Assembly: GCF_000238315.3 (NCBI RefSeq)
Contig: NZ_CP011924.1
Span: forward strand, 2,671,501-2,735,500
From: Pseudoalteromonas piscicida
GTDB lineage: Bacteria > Pseudomonadota > Gammaproteobacteria > Enterobacterales > Alteromonadaceae
Length of the DNA stretch: 64,000 nt
Direction of reading: 5' to 3'
The position numbers and the translations under genes are program-made. Numbering within the stretch: the stretch's first letter is position 1; each line of letters starts with the position of its first letter. A model generated the notes under the pieces. That model had not been told where the DNA came from. It saw nothing but the letters and a program-made list of their open reading frames with translations, and did not search any database. Below are positions 41,272-50,419 of the stretch, piece by piece.

Positions 41272-41568
41272 GTGGGCAATCCCTATTTTAAATATAACGG
41301 TGACGACCTTAGAAGAATGCGCCTTGCTGCCCAAAAAACCACGCAGCAAATGGCTGACCTTGTGGGTATTAGCCGCCAAACCTACGAAAACTATGAAAAT
41401 GGTGTAAGCCGTATCCCTTGGGATCACTTTCAGGTTTGGTGTAGGTACTGTGATATTGACCTTTCTCCCATTATTAAGCAGTTTCAAGCGCTACGGAGCT
41501 TAATTAGTGATACCCAATTAAGACGCAAAAGCCCGACCTCTCCTGATGCAAAGAAAATGGAAGAGTAA
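41272..41568 (+). CDS. XRE-type helix-turn-helix regulator of small-peptide locus
   Basis: Cro/CI-type DNA-binding protein. The HTH is clear in MRLAAQKTTQQMADLVGISRQTYENYENG, followed by a short C-terminal region. AAAGGA precedes TTG 41269/GTG 41272 at good spacing. ATG 41251 and GTG 41230 are other in-frame starts that would add 7 or 14 residues. It is the first gene ahead of two small-peptide genes and a membrane-protein gene on the same strand, six bases before the long version of the first peptide frame, so it probably controls this locus. Confidence 0.8.
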   Translation: MGNPYFKYNGDDLRRMRLAAQKTTQQMADLVGISRQTYENYENGVSRIPWDHFQVWCRYCDIDLSPIIKQFQALRSLISDTQLRRKSPTSPDAKKMEE

Positions 41569-41613
41569 GTAATCATGTTATCAGCTGGTTTAAGTAGTAA
41601 AAGGATTAAAAGA

Positions 41614-41787
41614 ATGAAATTTGGAATGCAAAAAAAACTTAGTAAGGCAATAAAAATCAAGAAGTTACCAATGTACAGTGTAGAGTCCATTAAAGGTGGC
41701 AGCCTAGAAGAGGTTAAACATGACCCTCGAACTTTCTCTATAACTTCTCATGGTGGAACTGTAATAGATCCAAGATCAATTACTTAA
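41614..41787 (+). CDS. Small GG-motif peptide P2, 57 aa
   Basis: I prefer ATG 41614, since AAAAGGA lies nine bases upstream; an ATG at 41575 would add 13 residues. The N-terminal half is very basic (MQKKLSKAIKIKKLP). The second half reads YSVESIKGGSLEEVKHDPR, then GGTVIDPRSIT. IKGGS and HDPR line up without gaps with RGGS and DDPK of peptide P3 downstream. The Gly-Gly may be a leader cleavage site of the kind cut by peptidase-containing exporters, but no such exporter is adjacent. Confidence 0.65.
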   Translation: MKFGMQKKLSKAIKIKKLPMYSVESIKGGSLEEVKHDPRTFSITSHGGTVIDPRSIT

Positions 41788-41880
41788 CTTCTTTGGTTTT
41801 ACAAGTGATTCTCAATAGGTGAGTTTCAGAGTACAGTATTAACGATTTTAACCACTGCAAAAACTAAAAGGAATACTGCC

Positions 41881-42057
41881 ATGATACTTTTGAACCACTT
41901 TAAGACCCATAAAAGCCTTATTTCTACAAAAAATAAAATAAACAGAATACAACTTATTGGCACTAAAAGCGCGAGTCAGGTTAGAGGTGGCAGCACAGGA
42001 AAACAGGTGGATGATCCTAAGCTGAACCAACCGAACTCCGATGATGATGCTAATTAA
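41881..42057 (+). CDS. Small GG-motif peptide P3, 58 aa
   Basis: ATG 41881 follows AAGGA at eight bases. The basic N-terminal half (MILLNHFKTHKSLISTKNKI) is followed by SASQVRGGSTGKQVDDPK and an acidic, Asn/Asp-rich tail. The spacing from GGS to DP is the same as in P2, so the two genes are paralogues with diverged tails. It is too short for most gene callers. It lies 12 bases before the membrane-protein gene, which suggests joint expression. Confidence 0.62.
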   Translation: MILLNHFKTHKSLISTKNKINRIQLIGTKSASQVRGGSTGKQVDDPKLNQPNSDDDAN

Positions 42058-42069
42058 AGGGAATAAATA

Positions 42070-42753
42070 GTGAATAAAACGTATTATTTTGAAATTTTTT
42101 TTGCTCTACTTTGGTGCTTTTTAGCATTCGCACATCATTCTTTCGGGCGCTTCGTTGACATACCTATTTTACTTTTAATTTTATCGTTTACGTTCCTAGC
42201 CAGAGAGCAGTTAAATATTCAACATATTAGTACCTGTATTCTACTGGTTATGCTCATAGAGCTGGCAGGCTTTGAGCTGATATTAGCGAAACTACTAGTT
42301 GATGAAAAACCTTTTTATCAAAATCTAACAATTTATTTACTACAGCTAATATGCGACCTATTTCTATTCTTTTATTTCAAAAATAGAGTTCGCTTATCCT
42401 TATATTATGTTGAACGACGCAACCCTGCTCAGCGTGAATATATCTACATGACACATGCGGATATCTTATTGGTGGGTGTTTTCTTCCTATTTATACTAGT
42501 AGATATAGCTGCTTTTTCAGAGAACATAATACGTAACTTAGAATATTTGGGTATTGAAGAAAGCTTTGCAAAACAATTCTGGCATTGGGGTTTAGTATTC
42601 AATAGTTATCCATATCTAAAATCTGTATTGCTTTCACTCGTCATAACCACTCTATTGGCTACTATCTATATTGAACGTTTTCGTCCTGCGCCAATTAAAG
42701 AAAGTGAAGAAGACTTAACGCTTAAAAAATCCGAGCCACAGCATAGGTCATAG
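42070..42753 (+). CDS. Polytopic membrane protein of small-peptide locus, 227 aa
   Basis: About six hydrophobic segments (from IFFALLWCFLAFAHHSFG to YLKSVLLSLVITTLLATIYI) and a charged cytoplasmic C-terminus. No family recognised. GTG 42070 is preceded by AAGGGA at eight bases. It is similar in size, hydrophobicity and setting to the two membrane proteins at 17546-18647, but clear sequence similarity is not evident by eye. Transport, sensing or immunity for the neighbouring peptides is a reasonable guess. The stop codon sits in a hairpin loop. Confidence 0.72.
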   Translation: MNKTYYFEIFFALLWCFLAFAHHSFGRFVDIPILLLILSFTFLAREQLNIQHISTCILLVMLIELAGFELILAKLLVDEKPFYQNLTIYLLQLICDLFLFFYFKNRVRLSLYYVERRNPAQREYIYMTHADILLVGVFFLFILVDIAAFSENIIRNLEYLGIEESFAKQFWHWGLVFNSYPYLKSVLLSLVITTLLATIYIERFRPAPIKESEEDLTLKKSEPQHRS

Positions 42754-42769
42754 TGACCTATGCTGCTTT
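42739..42769 (+). terminator. Hairpin at the end of the membrane-protein gene
   Basis: A perfect 12-bp stem (CAGCATAGGTCA/TGACCTATGCTG) whose three-base loop is exactly the TAG stop codon of the gene, followed by CTTTT. It would end or attenuate transcription before the downstream Cys-rich peptide gene. Confidence 0.72.
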
Positions 42770-42797
42770 TACCCTAAATCAATTGAAGGAATAAACG

Positions 42798-43010
42798 ATG
42801 GATTTAAAACTGAAAAAAAGCAATTGAAGTCATTAGCAGGTGGTAAGCTAATTTTAGATAACAATAAGACCCGTGAGATTGGTGGTGGTTGTTCCTACTA
42901 TTGTAGTCGCGACTTAAACTGTGACACCGATCGCCTGCCCACGTAAGGCGTTAGCGTGTGTTCCTGAGCCAAATACATTACATTGTGATTGCCCAACCAA
43001 TATATGTTAG
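42798..43010 (+). pseudogene. Frameshifted Cys-rich RiPP-precursor-like gene P4
   Basis: ATG 42798 (AAGGA seven bases upstream) begins MDLKLKK but stops at 42825 in frame. A run of seven A at 42813-42819 lies just before; with one more A the frame reads through to a stop at 42946. That restored 49-residue product has a lysine-rich leader (KLKKKQLKSL), LDNNKTREIGGG, then CSYYCSRDLNC. This resembles precursors of class I lanthipeptide-like RiPPs annotated in marine bacteria. Beyond 42946 another frame continues with ACVPEPNTLHCDCPTNIC to 43010. Either the gene is decayed, or the indels are sequencing errors, or slippage is used. No modifying enzyme is adjacent. Confidence 0.6.
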
Positions 43011-43051
43011 TCACTAACCTGTCGCAATGTAATGTCGCAACAACAACCGTG

Positions 43052-43672
43052 CTATTCTACGTTCAACTTATACCAATAGTATTTAGCATAGACCTCTGCT
43101 TGATACTGCTGAAAACGCATAAAGGCCTGACGAGCGCCGGTGATCAATGCATCTTCTTGTGCACTGGTTAACTCAACCGTATCGATAAATTGAATTAAGT
43201 GACGCCACGCACTGCCACGCCCGGAACCTGGGCCTGCTAAGTAACGCGCGCCATACTCACCTGTGACGGGCAAACGCGCCTGCACTTGACGTCCAAGCAT
43301 CGCGGCCCCGACCTTAGAGCCTTCAACGACATAAAGCGCTCCCAAAGCAGTGGCAAACTCAGTTGAAGTTGTGATAAACGGCGACAAAGACGGCACAGGT
43401 AATGTGTGCTGTAAGTCAGCAAAGTCCTGCTCCAACAACCCAAGCCGTCGGCGCGATTTGAGATCGTCAATATGCATAGAGAGTTCACGGTGCTCATATA
43501 ATGCAGCGACATCTTTAAGAAACAGGTATTGAAGGGTTAAAAACTGGAGATAACGCTCAATGCTGGCAAACGGGTCTTTTGCCATAATGCTGTTATCTAT
43601 GCGGTCGTGAAGATCAGCAGTACTTGCTTTTAATTTCAATGCACGGCTAGTAAGTGCGCTGGCTGCGGTCAT
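43052..43672 (-). CDS. Biliverdin-producing heme oxygenase family protein
   Basis: Helical heme oxygenase of 206 residues. The proximal histidine is in STADLHDRIDNSIM near residue 22, and the distal-helix signature appears as ALYVVEGSKVGAAMLGRQ. Members open heme to biliverdin, CO and iron, either for iron release or, next to a bacteriophytochrome, as chromophore supplier. No phytochrome is adjacent, so heme-iron use or heme turnover is more likely. It is single and convergent with the peptide locus. Confidence 0.85.
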   Translation of the reverse strand: MTAASALTSRALKLKASTADLHDRIDNSIMAKDPFASIERYLQFLTLQYLFLKDVAALYEHRELSMHIDDLKSRRRLGLLEQDFADLQHTLPVPSLSPFITTSTEFATALGALYVVEGSKVGAAMLGRQVQARLPVTGEYGARYLAGPGSGRGSAWRHLIQFIDTVELTSAQEDALITGARQAFMRFQQYQAEVYAKYYWYKLNVE

Positions 43673-43792
43673 GGGACTTCCTGTAATGTAAAGCGAGGGG
43701 AAAATGAGTGGACTGTGTTGGCTTTTTGAAAAGCCGCTCCAGCGATTGACACTGGAGCGAAGAAATATATCTAACTATTAGTTAACCTGAGG

Positions 43793-44185
43793 TTAGTTAG
43801 TTGAAGGTAACTCCATAATGCCATCAATCTCAACTTGTGCGCCTTTTGGTAGTTCTTTTACACCAATTGCAGCACGAGCTGGATATGGCTTTCTAAAATA
43901 CTGAGCCATGATCTCGTTGACCGTCGCAAAGTTACTCAAATCAGTTAGGAAGATATTAACCTTAACCATATCTTGTAACTCGCCACCAGCCTCTTCACAT
44001 ACTGCGATAAGGTTTTTGAACACTTGGTGCGTTTGCTCTGCAAAATCTTCAGAAATAAATTCCATTGTCTCTGGTACCAATGGAATTTGGCCAGATAAAT
44101 AGACCGCAGTACCAACTTTTACCGCTTGGTTATACGTGCCGATTGCTGCTGGCGCTTTATCTGTTGAAATAATAGCTTTGTTCAT
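43793..44185 (-). CDS. ridA: RidA family enamine/imine deaminase
   Basis: Cytosolic trimeric protein of 130 residues that hydrolyses reactive enamines such as 2-aminoacrylate. Signature segments include [24 protein letters not shown], the conserved arginine in [25 protein letters not shown] and the C-terminal EID. The start is ATG 44185 (AAGGAAC upstream); an earlier in-frame ATG at 44224 lies inside spoT. It begins ten bases after the spoT stop, an arrangement widespread in gammaproteobacteria. Confidence 0.94.
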   Translation of the reverse strand: MNKAIISTDKAPAAIGTYNQAVKVGTAVYLSGQIPLVPETMEFISEDFAEQTHQVFKNLIAVCEEAGGELQDMVKVNIFLTDLSNFATVNEIMAQYFRKPYPARAAIGVKELPKGAQVEIDGIMELPSTN

Positions 44186-44195
44186 TAATGTTCCT

Positions 44196-46298
44196 TTATT
44201 TTTTACGATACACGCGTTGTACATCTGGCATCACTCGAATTCGGCGCATAATATCAGCGACATGAATTCGGTTTTTCACGGTAATACCTAAATCAATCAC
44301 GTATAAATTACTTTCTTTTTCGTCCGTTGCGATTTCGACAATATTAGCTTGGGTCGTCGCAACCACATTGGTTAATTTAGCCAACGCACCTTGGTGGTTA
44401 ATAATTTCCACACGCAGCGCCGCTATATATTCTTTCTCTGGGTTGTCTTCCCACTTCACGACGAAGTACTTCGAACGCTCGTTGCGCCACCCCTTAATAT
44501 TTTTACACTCTTGGCGGTGAACCATTAGGCCTTTGCCTTGGCTCATATATGCTGTGATAGCGTCACCCGGCACAGGACGACAACATTTAGCATAGGTTAC
44601 CAACATGCCTTCTGTTCCGATTATCGCGGCTTTTGCACGTTTAGCAATATCTTCTACCGCATTATCATCTTGCAGTAAACTCTTCGCTATCAATACGCTC
44701 ATGATATTGCCACAGCCAATCTCAACCAGCAGCTCCAACAAGGTATTGAGATTATGCTCTTCAAGTACGTTGTCGATTTGCTCTTGGGCAATATCGTCTA
44801 GCTTATACTCACCCAGTGCCGAGTCGAGCAGACGACGGCCTAGTTGGATCGCTTCTTCTTCTTGTTGGCTCTTAAGGTAATTACGGATCCCAAGACGTGC
44901 TTTACCTGTTACCACAAAGTTCAGCCAAGTCGCATTAGGGTGTGCACCTGAGCTGGTAATAACTTCGATCGTTTGACCGGTATCGAGCGCTTTACTCAAA
45001 GGATAAGGCTTACGGTTTACACGAGCACCTACACAAGTATTACCCACATCGGTATGCACGGCATAGGCAAAGTCTACCGCCGTTGCGCCCATCGGTAACT
45101 CTACAATGCGGCCATCTGGCGTAAAGACGTAAATCTCTTCTGGGAATAATTCGGTTTTAACGTTTTCAACAAATTCAAAAGACGAGCCTGCACTTTGCTG
45201 TAGTTCAAGCAAGCTCTGCATCCACTGACGAGCACGCTGCTGCGCGGTGTGACCGGCATTATCACCTGACTTTTTATACATCCAGTGCGCTGCTACCCCT
45301 TTATCCGCCATATGATCCATATCATGAGTGCGAATTTGGATTTCTACCGGAATGCCATGCGGGCCAACCAGTGACGTATGCAGCGACTGGTAACCGTTAG
45401 TTTTCGGCACAGCAATATAGTCTTTAAAGCGAGTTTCGATTGGCTTATATAAATTATGCGCAACGCCTAGCACACGATAGCAAGTATCCAGATTGTCGAC
45501 ATTGATCCTAAAGGCGTAAATGTCCATCACCTCGTTAAACATTAACTCTTTATTCAGCATCTTGCGGTAAATACTGTATAAGTGCTTTTCACGGCCTTTT
45601 ACTGAGCCTTGAATACCCGCTTCTTCCAGTCTAGATTCAATTTCAGACTGAATATTGCTGATCACTTCTTTACGATTACCACGTGCTTTGGCGACTTCTG
45701 AACGTAACGCACGATAGCGCATTGGATATAACGCCTGAAACCCGAGATCTTCTAACTCATTTTTAATATCATGAATACCAAGACGGTTTGCAATTGGCGC
45801 ATAAATCTCTAATGTTTCGCGGGCAATTCGACGGCGCTTGTCTGGACGCAAAGCGCCTAGCGTTCGCATATTGTGCGTTCTGTCTGCAAGCTTAATAAGG
45901 ATGACACGAATATCCTGCGTCATCGCCATGATCATCTTACGATAGTTTTCGGCTTGGAACTCTTTTTTATCTTTGAAGCTCAGTTTATCGAGCTTTGACA
46001 CCCCTTCCACCAACTCAGCGACCGTATCACCAAAGATCTCCGCTAAGTCGTCTTGGCTAAAGTCAGTGTCTTCAATAACATCGTGCATAAGCGCAGCCAT
46101 GAGTGTTTCATGATCAAGCCTCATGCTCGCAAGGATCTGGGTTACTTCTACTGGGTGAGTGATATAGGGCTCACCGCTAGAGCGCGTCTGTCCCTCGTGT
46201 GCCTCACGGGCCACGACATAGGCTTTTTGCACCAAATCGACGTCTTCTGGTGACAAATATTCTGAGATTTTCTTTTTGAGGCCTTCAAACAGATACAT
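44196..46298 (-). CDS. spoT: Bifunctional (p)ppGpp synthetase/hydrolase SpoT
   Basis: Stringent-response enzyme of 700 residues. The HD hydrolase motif HDVIEDT is intact at residues 72-78, so ppGpp hydrolysis is expected. The synthetase domain ([13 protein letters not shown], then [19 protein letters not shown]) follows, then TGS ([29 protein letters not shown]), a helical and Cys-containing region ([13 protein letters not shown]) and a C-terminal ACT domain. It follows rpoZ with about 250 bases between, including the rpoZ terminator, and so probably has its own promoter. It is coupled to ridA downstream. Confidence 0.96.
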   Translation of the reverse strand: MYLFEGLKKKISEYLSPEDVDLVQKAYVVAREAHEGQTRSSGEPYITHPVEVTQILASMRLDHETLMAALMHDVIEDTDFSQDDLAEIFGDTVAELVEGVSKLDKLSFKDKKEFQAENYRKMIMAMTQDIRVILIKLADRTHNMRTLGALRPDKRRRIARETLEIYAPIANRLGIHDIKNELEDLGFQALYPMRYRALRSEVAKARGNRKEVISNIQSEIESRLEEAGIQGSVKGREKHLYSIYRKMLNKELMFNEVMDIYAFRINVDNLDTCYRVLGVAHNLYKPIETRFKDYIAVPKTNGYQSLHTSLVGPHGIPVEIQIRTHDMDHMADKGVAAHWMYKKSGDNAGHTAQQRARQWMQSLLELQQSAGSSFEFVENVKTELFPEEIYVFTPDGRIVELPMGATAVDFAYAVHTDVGNTCVGARVNRKPYPLSKALDTGQTIEVITSSGAHPNATWLNFVVTGKARLGIRNYLKSQQEEEAIQLGRRLLDSALGEYKLDDIAQEQIDNVLEEHNLNTLLELLVEIGCGNIMSVLIAKSLLQDDNAVEDIAKRAKAAIIGTEGMLVTYAKCCRPVPGDAITAYMSQGKGLMVHRQECKNIKGWRNERSKYFVVKWEDNPEKEYIAALRVEIINHQGALAKLTNVVATTQANIVEIATDEKESNLYVIDLGITVKNRIHVADIMRRIRVMPDVQRVYRKK

Positions 46299-46496
46299 TC
46301 ACACTCCAATGTTTCAGAGAAGCTATACTCGGCGAGTATAAAACGGGTTACAAGCTAGTTACTTAAGAATATACGATGAAACACCAGCAATGCCAATGAA
46401 CAATTTATGCTACTTGTTAGGAAATTAAAGGCGTTACGCGTTGTTTAATGTGCTGGCGATTTATACCAATTTGCTTAATTTCAATTGCTATAAAAC

Positions 46497-46526
46497 AATA
46501 ATGCCAGCAAAAAAGCTGGCATTATT
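46497..46526 (-). terminator. Terminator after rpoZ
   Basis: A perfect 12-bp stem AATAATGCCAGC/GCTGGCATTATT with a 6-base loop lies 20 bases after the rpoZ stop. The rest of the gap up to spoT (46299-46496) shows no gene and presumably holds the spoT promoter. Confidence 0.85.
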
Positions 46527-46546
46527 GAATCTAGACAGTGGTTGGA

Positions 46547-46822
46547 TTAGCGATTGCCACCAACGATTGCAGCTACTGCAGCAAGCTCTGCAGCTTCTTG
46601 GTGTTGCTGCTCTTCACGGTCGATAATATCAAGCGAGTCAGTGGTTACAAAACCTTGCTCAATTTCACGTAGCGCGATTACGGTTGGCTTGTCGTTTTCA
46701 GCATCAACCATAGGATCTTTACCGCCTACAGAAATTTGGCGAGCGCGACGCGCTGCTACTAAAATCAAGTCAAAGCGGTTACCAATTTTATCTACTGCAT
46801 CTTCTACAGTTACGCGAGCCAT
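46547..46822 (-). CDS. rpoZ: RNA polymerase omega subunit
   Basis: Assembly factor of RNA polymerase and part of one ppGpp binding site. The 91-residue protein starts with [20 protein letters not shown] and contains [16 protein letters not shown] and the segment [13 protein letters not shown], all diagnostic. It lies between gmk and spoT, the usual order. Confidence 0.97.
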   Translation of the reverse strand: MARVTVEDAVDKIGNRFDLILVAARRARQISVGGKDPMVDAENDKPTVIALREIEQGFVTTDSLDIIDREEQQHQEAAELAAVAAIVGGNR

Positions 46823-46909
46823 CGAAGCACTCCAAATTCAGTTCATTATGCAAAAGGCTAGTTTACTGTATGTCTAGCCTTTCGCCAAGTATTGATGGTT
46901 AAAAAGTAA

Positions 46910-47533
46910 TTATTTTAGCAAGTCAGCGATAAGCGCTTGATGACGGATAGACTGTGCTTGTTGCTCAAGTCTTGCGGCAATAACAATATGTTCAAGTTCA
47001 CCGCGTGTTTGCTCAAAGTCATCATTGACAAGAATATAGTCAAACTCGTTATAGTGTGAGCTTTCTGATTTCGCTTCAGCCATGCGACCTGCAATTACTT
47101 CTTGAGAGTCTTGACCACGACCATTTAAGCGCTTTTCTAGCTCCGCAGTTGAAGGAGGTAAAATAAAGATAGTCTTTACTTCAGGCATCAACTCACGCAC
47201 CTGACGCGCACCCTGCCAATCGATATCTAAAAACACATCAATACCGGCGGCAAGCTGATCTTCTATCGCTTGTTTTGAAGTGCCGTAGTAATTTTCGAAT
47301 ACTTGCGCCCACTCAAATAAATCGCCTTTATCGATCAGCTGCTTAAATTCATCAACCGAGACAAAATGGTAATGTACGCCGTTTTCTTCGCCTGGACGAG
47401 GAGCGCGCGTAGTGTGAGACACCGACACTTTAATATCGTCGTGCTTTTCCAGTAACGCTTTGATTAAACTTGATTTACCCGCACCAGAAGGCGCAGAAAG
47501 GATAAACAGATTACCGCGTGTAGGTGATGTCAT
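46910..47533 (-). CDS. gmk: Guanylate kinase
   Basis: Phosphorylates GMP to GDP with ATP. The P-loop [19 protein letters not shown] is at the N-terminus, followed by [21 protein letters not shown] and [15 protein letters not shown] place the start at ATG 47533 (MTSPTRGN), giving 207 residues as in enterobacteria. In-frame codons up to 47635 add a non-family extension. First gene of gmk-rpoZ-spoT. Confidence 0.95.
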   Translation of the reverse strand: MTSPTRGNLFILSAPSGAGKSSLIKALLEKHDDIKVSVSHTTRAPRPGEENGVHYHFVSVDEFKQLIDKGDLFEWAQVFENYYGTSKQAIEDQLAAGIDVFLDIDWQGARQVRELMPEVKTIFILPPSTAELEKRLNGRGQDSQEVIAGRMAEAKSESSHYNEFDYILVNDDFEQTRGELEHIVIAARLEQQAQSIRHQALIADLLK

Positions 47534-47757
47534 AGTCATTCTCAACAATAAGTACCGGCCGAGTGGTATTGGTTTACTCAAGTCTGCCGCAGAGCTAAAA
47601 GCGGGCATTATACCGAGTAACGTATAAGAATACACTAGGGATGAGAATAAGGAAAAGTCGAGGAATAAATTCAGCGTTGTGAGTAACCCAGAAACCTATC
47701 ACTGTGCTAAATTTATTCCTCTAAAACAGAGTGTTATTTTGCCGCGAAAAGCAGCAG

Positions 47758-48029
47758 CTCCTACCAAGGTATTCGCCCAGTAGGAGCGAGTTCACCGCGC
47801 AATCTTTTAACTGCTCGCCGCGTAAAGCATCTCCTACCAAGGCATTCACCCCGTAGGAGCGAGTTCACCTCGCGATCTTTTAACCACTCGCCGCTTAAAG
47901 CATCTCCTACCAATGCATTCACGCTGTAGGAGCGAGTTCACCTCGCGATCTTTTAACAGCTCGCCGCGTAAAGCATCTCCTACCAATGCATTCACCCCGT
48001 AGGAGCGAGTTCACCTCGCGATCTGTTTA
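47758..48029. repeat. Four tandem 73-bp palindromic repeats
   Basis: Units begin at 47758, 47831, 47904 and 47977, exactly 73 bases apart, with small differences between them. Each contains CTCCTACCAA, then GTAGGAGCGAG, TTCACCTCGCGATC and CTCGCCGC, giving a CTCCTAC/GTAGGAG stem and a GCGAG/CTCGC stem. They resemble REP-type elements and occupy most of the 493-base gmk-asnA gap; the last unit runs into the asnA stop codon. The part nearer gmk (47534-47757) shows no gene. Not CRISPR, since no distinct spacers exist. Confidence 0.9.
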
Positions 48030-49022
48030 AAGCAAATCAGCTACGCTGCTACGTACTTCTTCAGGCCATACACCCACTTGCACTTGGCCAATGTGCTGCT
48101 TTTGCAACAACAACATCACTAAACGCGATTGGCCAATACCACCCCCAATGGTTTGTGGTAATTCACCCGCAACTAACTGTTGGTGCCAATCTAAGCTCAA
48201 GCGTGCTTCGTCATCGGTTAATTTAAGCTGTCTTGCAAGCGAATCAGGACAAACACGAATGCCCATTGACGAGATTTCAAATGCGTCTTCTAGCACTGGG
48301 TTCCACACCAAAATATCACCATTAAGCCCTTGGTATTTGTCGCACGTTGGCGTAGACCAATCGTCATAATCCGGCGCGCGAACGTCATGAATCTTACCGT
48401 CACCAAGCTCACCACCAATACCAATTAAAAATACCGCGCCATATTCTTGAGCAATCGCTTTTTCACGTTGCTTGGCTGTGAAATCTGGATACATAGTGCG
48501 TAATTCTTCACTGTGCACAAAGGTAATTTTCTCAGGGAGGAATGCCGCAATGCCAAACTCATCCTCAACCACTTTTTCCGTTGCTTTAATTGAGCGATAA
48601 AGAGTTTCTACCGTTTCTTTTAATTTTGCCAGCGAACGCTCACTGTTTTCGCAAATCACCTTTTCCCAGTCCCACTGATCCACATAGACAGAATGGATTG
48701 GCGATAGCTTATCTTCGTCAGGGCGTAGTGCTTTCATATGCGTATAGAGGCCTTCGCCTTTAGCAAAACCATAATCGCCTAGTGTTTTACGTTTCCACTT
48801 AGCAAGTGAATGCACTACCTCAAACTGCGCATCCGGTAGCGTTTTCACTTTTACCTGCACCGCCTGCTCGTGGCCACTTAGGTTGTCTTGAATACCATCG
48901 CCCAAACGCGCCAAAATAGGCGCTTGTACTTCAACTAAACCCAATTGCTCGGTTAGCTGTGCTGAAAATACTTGTTTTACTCGTGCTATCTGTTTTTGTG
49001 TCTCTTGATACTTGCTCAACAT
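48027..49022 (-). CDS. asnA: Aspartate--ammonia ligase AsnA
   Basis: Ammonia-dependent asparagine synthetase of 331 residues, class II tRNA-synthetase fold. Family segments are [57 protein letters not shown] (written SPIHSVYV here), DYDDWSTP and the C-terminal [16 protein letters not shown]. It is divergent from asnC, the layout known from Escherichia coli where AsnC activates asnA. Its stop overlaps the 73-bp repeat array. Confidence 0.95.
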   Translation of the reverse strand: MLSKYQETQKQIARVKQVFSAQLTEQLGLVEVQAPILARLGDGIQDNLSGHEQAVQVKVKTLPDAQFEVVHSLAKWKRKTLGDYGFAKGEGLYTHMKALRPDEDKLSPIHSVYVDQWDWEKVICENSERSLAKLKETVETLYRSIKATEKVVEDEFGIAAFLPEKITFVHSEELRTMYPDFTAKQREKAIAQEYGAVFLIGIGGELGDGKIHDVRAPDYDDWSTPTCDKYQGLNGDILVWNPVLEDAFEISSMGIRVCPDSLARQLKLTDDEARLSLDWHQQLVAGELPQTIGGGIGQSRLVMLLLQKQHIGQVQVGVWPEEVRSSVADLL

Positions 49023-49183
49023 GGTTAGGTCCTCATTCCCGAATTTGTCGTTTTGTTGAGTCTATATTTAAAGAAATCGACACAAACATCAATAACCCGC
49101 AACAAAAACACCTTTACATAATTATTTTCATCAAAAATATGCTATAAATTTTATATAAACGACAATTGTTAATGGATATTTAC

Positions 49184-49642
49184 ATGGAAAATTATGAGAT
49201 CGACAATCTGGATAGATCCATCCTTCACGCTTTAAAAGAAAATGCACGAACACCCTACGCGGAATTAGCAAAAAGATTTGCTGTTAGCGCCGGTACCATC
49301 CATGTTCGGGTCGAAAAAATGAAGCAAGCAGGGATCATTGAGGGGACTCAAGTTAGCATTAATGCCAAACGACTTGGTTATGATGTCTGCTGTTTTATCG
49401 GAATAAACCTAAAACACGCCGGCGACTACCCGGGAGCCATTGCACGTTTAAAAGAATTTGAAGAAGTTGTTGAGGCCTACTACACCACGGGCAATTACAG
49501 CATCTTTATCAAAGTGATGGCGCGCTCCATCGACCACCTTCAAGATGTGCTAATCAATAAAGTGCAAACTATTGAGTCTATCCAGTCAACCGAAACACTA
49601 ATCTCGCTGCAAAACCCAATTCAGCGCACCGTTATGCCCTAG
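49184..49642 (+). CDS. asnC: Lrp/AsnC-type regulator of asnA
   Basis: Feast/famine regulator of 152 residues from ATG 49184 (MENYEIDNLDRSIL), the same length and near-identical start as the enterobacterial AsnC. The HTH is in TPYAELAKRFAVSAGTIHVRVEKMKQAGII and the ligand domain holds GYDVCCFIGINLKHAGDYPGAI and EAYYTTGNYSIFIKVM. Upstream in-frame codons from TTG 49166 are probably not used. The 160-base region shared with asnA should hold its binding sites. Confidence 0.94.
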   Translation: MENYEIDNLDRSILHALKENARTPYAELAKRFAVSAGTIHVRVEKMKQAGIIEGTQVSINAKRLGYDVCCFIGINLKHAGDYPGAIARLKEFEEVVEAYYTTGNYSIFIKVMARSIDHLQDVLINKVQTIESIQSTETLISLQNPIQRTVMP

Positions 49643-49692
49643 CTTCTTTTTTGTTATAATCGCGGGAATTTTTTGATTAGAGTAGTAAGTAG

Positions 49693-50391
49693 ATGGCCGA
49701 GAATAGATTCCATCGTGTAAAAAGCGTATTAGATAGACGCCAAACCGACCTCACAGTGTGCCTAGATGAAGTACATAAGCACCATAACCTGTCAGCGATT
49801 GTGCGTACCGCAGACGCGGTTGGCTGTCACCACGTACACGCAGTATGGCCACAAGATCAAAGACGGTTAACAAACAATACCTCTGGCGGCAGCAAAAATT
49901 GGGTTGAAACCCATATGCATGAGCATATCGACCAAGCTGTTGCGACAATCCGTGAACAAAACCCAGGTGTACAATTATTAGCAACCAACCTGAGCGATAG
50001 CGCCGTTGATTTTCGTGAAATTGATTACACCAAACCTACCGCTATTATTGTCGGGCAAGAGCGTTTAGGGATCTCAGAGCGCGCACTTGAGCATGCTGAT
50101 CAACACATCGTGATCCCAATGCAAGGTATGGTGCAATCACTCAATGTGTCTGTTGCTGCAGCGCTTATTTTATACGAAGCGCAGCGCCAAAGAGATGCAG
50201 CAGGACTGTACAAACGTACAGATATGATGGATCCTGTGGTAAAACATAAGTTACTATTTGAAGGATGTCACCCAATCATTGCAACCCGCTGTCGCGAAAA
50301 AGAGCTACCTTACCCGGCACTTGATGAGCACGGTGAAATCGTTGCAGACGACGCTTTTTGGGACATTCTTAAGTTTACGCAGAAGAAATAA
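49693..50391 (+). CDS. trmH: tRNA (guanosine-18-2'-O)-methyltransferase TrmH
   Basis: SpoU-class SPOUT methyltransferase that modifies G18 in the tRNA D-loop. The 232-residue protein carries DEVHKHHNLSAIVRTADAVGCHHVHAV, IIVGQERLGISERALEHAD and IPMQGMVQSLNVSVAAALIL, the three SpoU motifs forming the knot. It is followed by recG, an order kept from Escherichia coli (spoT-trmH-recG), although here spoT is on the other strand, with asnA/asnC between. Confidence 0.95.
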   Translation: MAENRFHRVKSVLDRRQTDLTVCLDEVHKHHNLSAIVRTADAVGCHHVHAVWPQDQRRLTNNTSGGSKNWVETHMHEHIDQAVATIREQNPGVQLLATNLSDSAVDFREIDYTKPTAIIVGQERLGISERALEHADQHIVIPMQGMVQSLNVSVAAALILYEAQRQRDAAGLYKRTDMMDPVVKHKLLFEGCHPIIATRCREKELPYPALDEHGEIVADDAFWDILKFTQKK

Positions 50392-50419
50392 ATAACGCGG
50401 ATCGCGCTAGAGGATTAGC

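Noticed and set aside
42989..43171. 60-codon frame after the peptide locus
   Set aside because: It overlaps the heme oxygenase gene on the other strand and lacks an RBS.
47758..48029. CRISPR array
   Set aside because: The units are joined head to tail at 73 bp with no variable spacers and no cas genes; internal palindromes indicate REP-type repeats.
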